A stretch of 64,000 bases of DNA, taken from assembly GCA_022828105.1 (NCBI GenBank), contig JAJEJC010000001.1, forward strand, positions 238,090-302,089, in the 5' to 3' direction. Positions within the stretch are counted from its first letter, which is position 1. Every line of letters starts with the position of its first letter. The position numbers were made by a program, and so were the translations under genes. Positions 59,561 through 64,000 of this stretch are shown here, one piece after another. The notes under the pieces were generated by a model. That model made no database searches. It was not told the origin of the DNA and saw only the letters and a list, made by a program, of their open reading frames with translations. The DNA is from Dehalococcoidia bacterium. Lineage in GTDB: Bacteria > Chloroflexota > Dehalococcoidia > Bin125.

Positions 59561-60346
59561 ATGGCGGACTACAACACGCTGGAGTACGAGGTCGCCGACG
59601 GCGTGGCGACGATCACGATCAATCGACCCGAAGCGGCGAACTCACTTTCGATGGAAATGTGTCAAGAGCTGATGCAGGCCTCGATTGAGGTGGACGACGA
59701 CCCTGATGTGCGCGCCGTCCTCTTCCGCGGCTCGGGACGATTCTTTTGCACCGGCGCCGACCTGCGCGGCTTTCCCCCGGCAGGTCCCGAGATGGCGACC
59801 TTCGTCAAGGAGATGACAACCTACCTCCACGCAGCAGTGTCGCGCTTCGCGCGCATGGACGCGCCGATGATCACGGCGGTCAACGGCACCTGCGCGGGGG
59901 CGGGCTTGAGCCTGGCCCTGATCGGCGACCTCGCGCTGGCCGGCGAGTCTTCACGCTTCACGATGGCGTACTCGCGGATCGGGCTCACGCCCGACGGTTC
60001 CTCCACCTACTTCCTGCCCCGTCTGGTCGGCCTGCGCCGGGCGATCGAGCTCTGCCTGACCAACCGCATGCTCTCCGCCCAGGAGGCGCTGGACTGGGGG
60101 ATGATCAACCGCGTCGTGCCCGACGACGAACTGCACACATCGGCCCACGAGCTCGCCGCGCAGCTCGCTGCCGGTCCGACCGAGTCGATTGGCGCAGCCA
60201 AGCGGCTCTACCACCAGTCCTGGAACGAAGGCCTCGAGACGCAGATGGAGTGGGAGACGCGCGCCATCACCGAGGCCTCGCGCCGCCCCGAGGCGAAGGA
60301 GGGCTTGACCGCCTTCTTCGAGAAGCGCGACCCGGTCTTCCGCTAG
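59561..60346 (+). CDS. Enoyl-CoA hydratase/isomerase family protein
   Basis: 261 residues, crotonase fold. ATITINRPEAANSLSMEM, the oxyanion-hole segments SGRFFCTGADLRGF and NGTCAGAGLSLALIGDL, and YSRIGLTPDGSSTYFLPRLVG are diagnostic. Which acyl-CoA it acts on is unknown. AAAGGAG gives a strong ribosome site. Confidence 0.9.
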   Translation: MADYNTLEYEVADGVATITINRPEAANSLSMEMCQELMQASIEVDDDPDVRAVLFRGSGRFFCTGADLRGFPPAGPEMATFVKEMTTYLHAAVSRFARMDAPMITAVNGTCAGAGLSLALIGDLALAGESSRFTMAYSRIGLTPDGSSTYFLPRLVGLRRAIELCLTNRMLSAQEALDWGMINRVVPDDELHTSAHELAAQLAAGPTESIGAAKRLYHQSWNEGLETQMEWETRAITEASRRPEAKEGLTAFFEKRDPVFR

Positions 60347-60385
60347 TCCGGACCAGACCACCGGAGGAGTTCCTGAGTCCAAGTC

Positions 60386-60781
60386 ATGTCCGACACCGGC
60401 GATCCACTGTTGTCCTTCCTGCATGGTGAACTCGATCAAATCGAGGAGGCCATCGGTCTCACGCGGCACCTGCCTGTTGCCACCGTGCCGCTTGATCGAT
60501 CGCACGAAGAGACGCAGACGTACAACTGGTCCTACCGATTTACCTGGCAGGAAGTCGAACGCAGCCGACGGTACGTGTTGCCGCTGGATCGCGAACGCGC
60601 GCGGGCGGCTCGCCTGCCGGCGGTCGACCAGATCGTGCGTCAAGTCGAGTCGCAAATCGACGGCGACCCGTCCGGCCATGTCCTGCCGGTCGGCGACATC
60701 CGCCGGCGAGTCAGCCTGAATACGAGCCTCAACGTCTACTCCGTCGTCGAGTCAATCGATATCGGTCCGGTCCAGTCGTAG
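60386..60781 (+). CDS. Hypothetical protein
   Basis: 131 residues with an amphipathic N-terminal helix (LLSFLHGELDQIEEAIGLTR) and a basic middle (RSRRYVLPLDRERARAAR). No family recognised. The ribosome site is weak, so the start is uncertain, but codon use looks coding. Confidence 0.5.
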   Translation: MSDTGDPLLSFLHGELDQIEEAIGLTRHLPVATVPLDRSHEETQTYNWSYRFTWQEVERSRRYVLPLDRERARAARLPAVDQIVRQVESQIDGDPSGHVLPVGDIRRRVSLNTSLNVYSVVESIDIGPVQS

Positions 60782-60875
60782 CCGCCGGCGGCGATCTCAG
60801 TCCTCGGCGGGTAGCATGTCACGCAGCAACCGATGGGCGACCCGTCGAGTCTGACGCTCTAGGAAGGAATCGGAT

Positions 60876-61919
60876 ATGAAAGCCGTCGTGATGGAAGGCG
60901 TCCGCCAGCCGCTGGTGGTGCGTGAATTCCCGGATCCCGTGATCGGACCGAAGGACGCCCTGGTGCGCGTCGAGGCATGCGGCGTCTGCCGCTCGGACTG
61001 GCACCTCTGGCAGGGCGACCTCTCCTGGGTCGGATTCGAGCTGCCGATTCCTTGCGTGCTCGGTCACGAGTGGGCCGGCACCGTCGAGGCCGTGGGCGAT
61101 GATGTCGAGCACATCCGTCCCGGCATGCGCGTGCTGACGCCGTTCCACAACGGCTGCGGCAACTGCAACATCTGCCGCTCGGGACTGCCCAACATCTGCG
61201 ACACCCAGGGCGGATTCGCCGGTGGATTCGCCCAGAAGGCGGCGATCTACAACGCCGACTTCAACGCCATTCCGCTGCCCGACAACGTCTCGTTCGAGGC
61301 CGGCGCGGCCATGGGTTGCCGCTTTATGACCTCGTACCACGGCGTCGCCGACCGCGGCGAGGTCTCGGGCGGCGACTGGGTCGTTGTCAATGGCTGCGGC
61401 GGGATCGGACTCTCAGCCGTGCAGGTCGCGGCATCGCTGGGCGCGCAGGTGATCGCGGTCGACCTCGAGGAAGGCAAGCTTTCGCTGGCCCGCTCGCAGG
61501 GCGCAGTGGAGACGATCAACGCGCTCGAAGCCGATGTGCCGACGCGGGTTCGCGAGCTTACTGACGGCGGCGCTGATGTCTCGGTTGACGCGCTGGGGAT
61601 CAAGGCGACAATGCTCAACTCGGTCAACTCGCTGCGCAAGGGTGGCGTGCACGTGCAGATTGGCATCACCTCGGCTGAGGAAGCCGGACAGGTCGGCCTG
61701 CCGATCGACTTCATCACGATGTCCGAGATCGAGTTCCGCGGATCACTGGGACTACCCAACCAGAACTACCCGTCGATGCTCAACATGGTCGCTTCGGGCA
61801 AGCTCCAGCCCGAAACCATCGTCTCCGAGACCATCTCGATCGACCAGGTCCCCGAGGTCGTGGAGTCGATGACGACCTTCCAGACGACCGGCTTCGTCAC
61901 GATCACGGACTTCGCCTAG
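60876..61919 (+). CDS. Zinc-dependent alcohol dehydrogenase
   Basis: 347 residues, MDR family. Catalytic zinc site: VEACGVCRSDWH and GHEWAGTVEAVG; structural zinc Cys cluster in NGCGNCNICRSGLPNIC; NAD(P)-binding GCGGIGLSAVQVA. Substrate not determined. AGGAAGGA precedes the ATG. Confidence 0.92.
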   Translation: MKAVVMEGVRQPLVVREFPDPVIGPKDALVRVEACGVCRSDWHLWQGDLSWVGFELPIPCVLGHEWAGTVEAVGDDVEHIRPGMRVLTPFHNGCGNCNICRSGLPNICDTQGGFAGGFAQKAAIYNADFNAIPLPDNVSFEAGAAMGCRFMTSYHGVADRGEVSGGDWVVVNGCGGIGLSAVQVAASLGAQVIAVDLEEGKLSLARSQGAVETINALEADVPTRVRELTDGGADVSVDALGIKATMLNSVNSLRKGGVHVQIGITSAEEAGQVGLPIDFITMSEIEFRGSLGLPNQNYPSMLNMVASGKLQPETIVSETISIDQVPEVVESMTTFQTTGFVTITDFA

Positions 61920-61948
61920 GCGTCGATTCACCGCAATCGATCTCACTC

Positions 61949-61999
61949 ACCCTCTCCCCCCGCTCCGGGGGGGAGATGCCGAAGGCAGAGGGGGGCTCC
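61949..61999 (+). repeat. Dispersed intergenic repeat, copy D
   Basis: Hairpin CTCCCCCC / GGGGGGGAG, then TGCC-GAA-GGCA and AGAGGGGGG. It lies between the alcohol dehydrogenase and deacetylase genes and ends 25 bases before the deacetylase ATG. A separate small hairpin (CTCCGC / GCGGAG) between repeat and ATG would enclose the ribosome site GGAGG. Confidence 0.87.
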
Positions 62000-62023
62000 G
62001 CCAGTTGAGCGGAGGCATACGCC

Positions 62024-62926
62024 ATGCCCAACAACTGTCCTCATTGCGACTGGGTCGGCCAGCGCCGATTCTGCCCTGCCTGCGGCGCGGCGCTCTGGTC
62101 GCCCGACACCGACCAAGGCGCCGGCGAGTGCACCGTCGTCCTCTCATTCGATGTCGACGGCGCATCGGGGATGATCAACCGCAATCCGCAGATCGAGCAT
62201 CTGCCCTCGGCCCGCTCGTTCGGCGACTACGGCCCCACGGTCGCGGTGCCGCACATCCTCGCGGCGCTGGCTCGGGCGGTCGTACCCGCTTCGTTCTACA
62301 TCCCGGGCTGGGTCGCCGAGCGCAATCCCGCCACGGTCGAACGGATCGCCGCGGCCGGACACGAGATCGGACATCACGGCTATCTGCACGAGCCGCCGGC
62401 CACGCTCACGGCGGAGGAAGAGGCCGACGTGCTGGATCGGGGCAGCGAGATCCTGCAGGCGATCATCGGCGAGCCCGTCGCCGGCTACCGTTCGCCCTCG
62501 TGGGAACTGAGCAATGTCTCGTTGCAGCTCATGGCCGAGCGCGGCTTCCGCTACGACTCGTCGCTGATGGGATCGGACGCGCCCTACTGGGTCGCCGCCG
62601 GCGATTCGAGGCTGGTCGAGTTGCCGATTCACTGGGCGCTCGACGATTATCCCTACTTCGTCTTCGCCCCAACCGACGGTCGGCGCTTGCAGGCCGCACC
62701 CGAGCAGGTCGAGTCGACCTGGAAGGACGCGTTCGACGAACTCCGTCGCCGCGGCGGCGTCTTCACCCTCACCATGCATCCCTACATCATCGGCCGGCCC
62801 GGCCGCGTCGCGATGCTGGAACGCTTGATCCAGTACATGAAGTCGAAGTCAGGCGTGACCTTCGCCCGCGCAGTCGACGTCTGCGACGAGTTTGCGTCCG
62901 AGTGGAACACGGTGCAACCGCAGTAG
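62024..62926 (+). CDS. NodB-type polysaccharide deacetylase with N-terminal zinc ribbon
   Basis: 300 residues. A zinc ribbon (CPHC...CPACG) opens the protein; the deacetylase part has LSFDVDGA, HEIGHHGYLHE, YRSPSWE and FTLTMHP, the metal and catalytic motifs of the NodB fold. HpPgdA-type proteins look similar. No signal peptide, so the substrate may be cytoplasmic or a small molecule. Confidence 0.88.
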   Translation: MPNNCPHCDWVGQRRFCPACGAALWSPDTDQGAGECTVVLSFDVDGASGMINRNPQIEHLPSARSFGDYGPTVAVPHILAALARAVVPASFYIPGWVAERNPATVERIAAAGHEIGHHGYLHEPPATLTAEEEADVLDRGSEILQAIIGEPVAGYRSPSWELSNVSLQLMAERGFRYDSSLMGSDAPYWVAAGDSRLVELPIHWALDDYPYFVFAPTDGRRLQAAPEQVESTWKDAFDELRRRGGVFTLTMHPYIIGRPGRVAMLERLIQYMKSKSGVTFARAVDVCDEFASEWNTVQPQ

Positions 62927-62955
62927 CCTGGCACGGCGGCAGATAAGCTGCCTTT

Positions 62956-63567
62956 GTGAGTTCCACGTCCGACCGTTTCGACAACGCCATCGCCGCCATC
63001 GATGCGGCCAATGCCGACGATCCGTTCACGCTCAGCGTCGACGGTCAGGAACGCCCCAAGGAGCAGACCCACGCTGAGATGATGACCCGCTGGGTGCGCG
63101 AACTGGAGCCCGGCGCATCCGAAGAACTGCTGCTCGCCGCGCGAGCTCACCACATCCGCCGCTGGATGATTCTCCGCTCGACCTTTCCCGCCGGCCGGTC
63201 CGCCTATCTACGCTGGCGGCGGGCGCTGCACGCTGTCCACGCCGAGCTGACGGCCGCGATCCTCGAGGAGTGCGGCTACCCGCGACGCTCGGTCGAACGG
63301 GTCGCCGCGCTGGTCGCCAAGGCCGACCTGCTGCAGGCCGGCGACGCCGACGCCCAGACGCTGGAGGACGCGCTCTCGCTCGTCTTCTTCGACACGCAGT
63401 TGGAGCCGCTGCTGGACGATCTCGACGATCGCCAGCTCCGACGGGCGTTGGGCCGGACCTGGCGTAAGATGTCGCCCAACGGGCGGGCCGCCGCCCGACG
63501 ATTGCATCTCTCCGACCGAGCGGTTGAGACACTGGCCCGGTTGGTCGACGGATTCGCGGATGCGTGA
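62956..63567 (+). CDS. DUF4202-like protein
   Basis: 203 residues with RFDNAIAAIDAANADDP at the start, AARAHHIRRW, and EDALSLVFFDTQLEPLL: the pattern of DUF4202 proteins, possibly metal-binding through the HH-containing helix. Function unknown. GTG start. Overlaps the next ATG by 8 bases. Confidence 0.75.
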   Translation: MSSTSDRFDNAIAAIDAANADDPFTLSVDGQERPKEQTHAEMMTRWVRELEPGASEELLLAARAHHIRRWMILRSTFPAGRSAYLRWRRALHAVHAELTAAILEECGYPRRSVERVAALVAKADLLQAGDADAQTLEDALSLVFFDTQLEPLLDDLDDRQLRRALGRTWRKMSPNGRAAARRLHLSDRAVETLARLVDGFADA

Positions 63568-64000
63568 CAAGCCTCAGGTCCCGCAGGACCGCTACACGCA
63601 CGGCCACCACGAATCGGTGGTGCAGTCGCACGCACGCCGCCGCGCCGAGGTCGAGGCCTGGTTCCTGCTGCCGCGACTCGAGCCGGGCATGACCTTGCTG
63701 GACGCAGGTTGCGGACCGGGCACCGTGACGGCGGGTCTGGCCAGAGCTGTCTCGCCCGGTCAGGTGATCGGCCTCGATGCGGCCGCGGAAGTGCTCGAAC
63801 ACGCTCGTCTCCATTCCTCCGAGGAAGCGGTTGACAACGTCGACTTCGTCGCCGGCGACGTCTACGCGCTCGACTTCGCCGAAGCCGAGTTCGACGTGGT
63901 CTACGCCAACCAGCTCCTGCAACACCTCGCCGATCCGGTCGGCGCGCTCGGGGAGATGCGCCGCGTGCTCAAGCCCGGCGGCCTGCTCGCCGTCCGAGAC
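63560..64000 (+). CDS. Class I AdoMet methyltransferase (truncated by the window end)
   Basis: 147 codons visible. AdoMet motif LLDAGCGPGTVTAGL, VIGLDAAAEVLEHAR, and FDVVYANQLLQHLADP followed by MRRVLKPGGLLAV are typical of UbiE/Methyltransf_11-type enzymes. The C terminus lies beyond the window. Substrate not inferable. Confidence 0.88.
   Translation, partial: MRDKPQVPQDRYTHGHHESVVQSHARRRAEVEAWFLLPRLEPGMTLLDAGCGPGTVTAGLARAVSPGQVIGLDAAAEVLEHARLHSSEEAVDNVDFVAGDVYALDFAEAEFDVVYANQLLQHLADPVGALGEMRRVLKPGGLLAVRD

Overview
The window is dense, high-GC bacterial DNA with about 67 protein genes on both strands. I found no rRNA, tRNA or CRISPR array. A Chloroflexota-like bacterium (Thermomicrobia, Dehalococcoidia or SAR202 side) is my best inference. 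Pointers are tandem F420-type luciferase-like oxidoreductases, an ADP-forming acyl-CoA synthetase in two subunits, three DinB-fold genes in a row, an inositol-lipid operon, and a prfB that keeps the +1 frameshift most high-GC Actinobacteria have lost. The phylum is not proven by anything read here.

Layout. 1-4676 (minus): pth, a coiled-coil gene and mfd (cut by the window edge). 4955-6151: a lone Mrr-like nuclease. 6148-12878 (mostly minus): four-domain rhodanese, ADP-forming acyl-CoA synthetase subunits, small accessory genes, acetyl-CoA synthetase. 13161-18381 (plus): an orphan HTH protein, rhodanese, membrane proteins, HAD phosphatase, three DinB proteins. 18376-21291: lipoprotein, D-2-hydroxyacid dehydrogenase, PyrE-like enzyme, and a protein sharing its C-terminal domain with the coiled-coil gene at 2996. 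21385-24951 is an accessory island: a restriction-modification (RM) system, a dispersed repeat, a second orphan HTH protein and two Cys-rich genes. 25084-34069: nitronate monooxygenase, toxin-antitoxin pair, acyl-CoA dehydrogenase, phosphotriesterase-like lactonase with an alpha/alpha-toroid protein, two luciferase-like oxidoreductases, thioredoxin-like protein.

34079-42676 (minus) is the most interesting part. It is a compact run of inositol-1-phosphate synthase, two LpxL-type acyltransferases, a PHP phosphoesterase, a HEAT-repeat protein, a PimA-like mannosyltransferase, a membrane protein and a CDP-alcohol phosphatidyltransferase: a gene set for phosphatidylinositol-mannoside-like lipids. 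A second RM system is embedded in it. An inositol-monophosphatase-family gene diverges from its head.

43792-64000 is mostly housekeeping: lipoprotein/thioredoxin-like genes, prfB, peptidase-MA-like protein, folD, acpS, nnr, tautomerases, fabF, recJ, an EF-G-like GTPase, SIMPL protein, dienelactone hydrolase, enoyl-CoA hydratase, alcohol dehydrogenase, polysaccharide deacetylase, DUF4202-like protein and a truncated methyltransferase.

Main novelty candidates: (i) two poly-C/poly-G runs (12 and 15 bases), each immediately upstream of the methyltransferase of a different RM system, so that run length changes reading-frame outcome; (ii) the RM cassette inside the inositol-lipid operon; (iii) a four-copy intergenic repeat predicted to fold as a three-way junction; (iv) two paralogous HTH genes sharing an upstream palindrome; (v) an unnamed C-terminal domain shared by two proteins.
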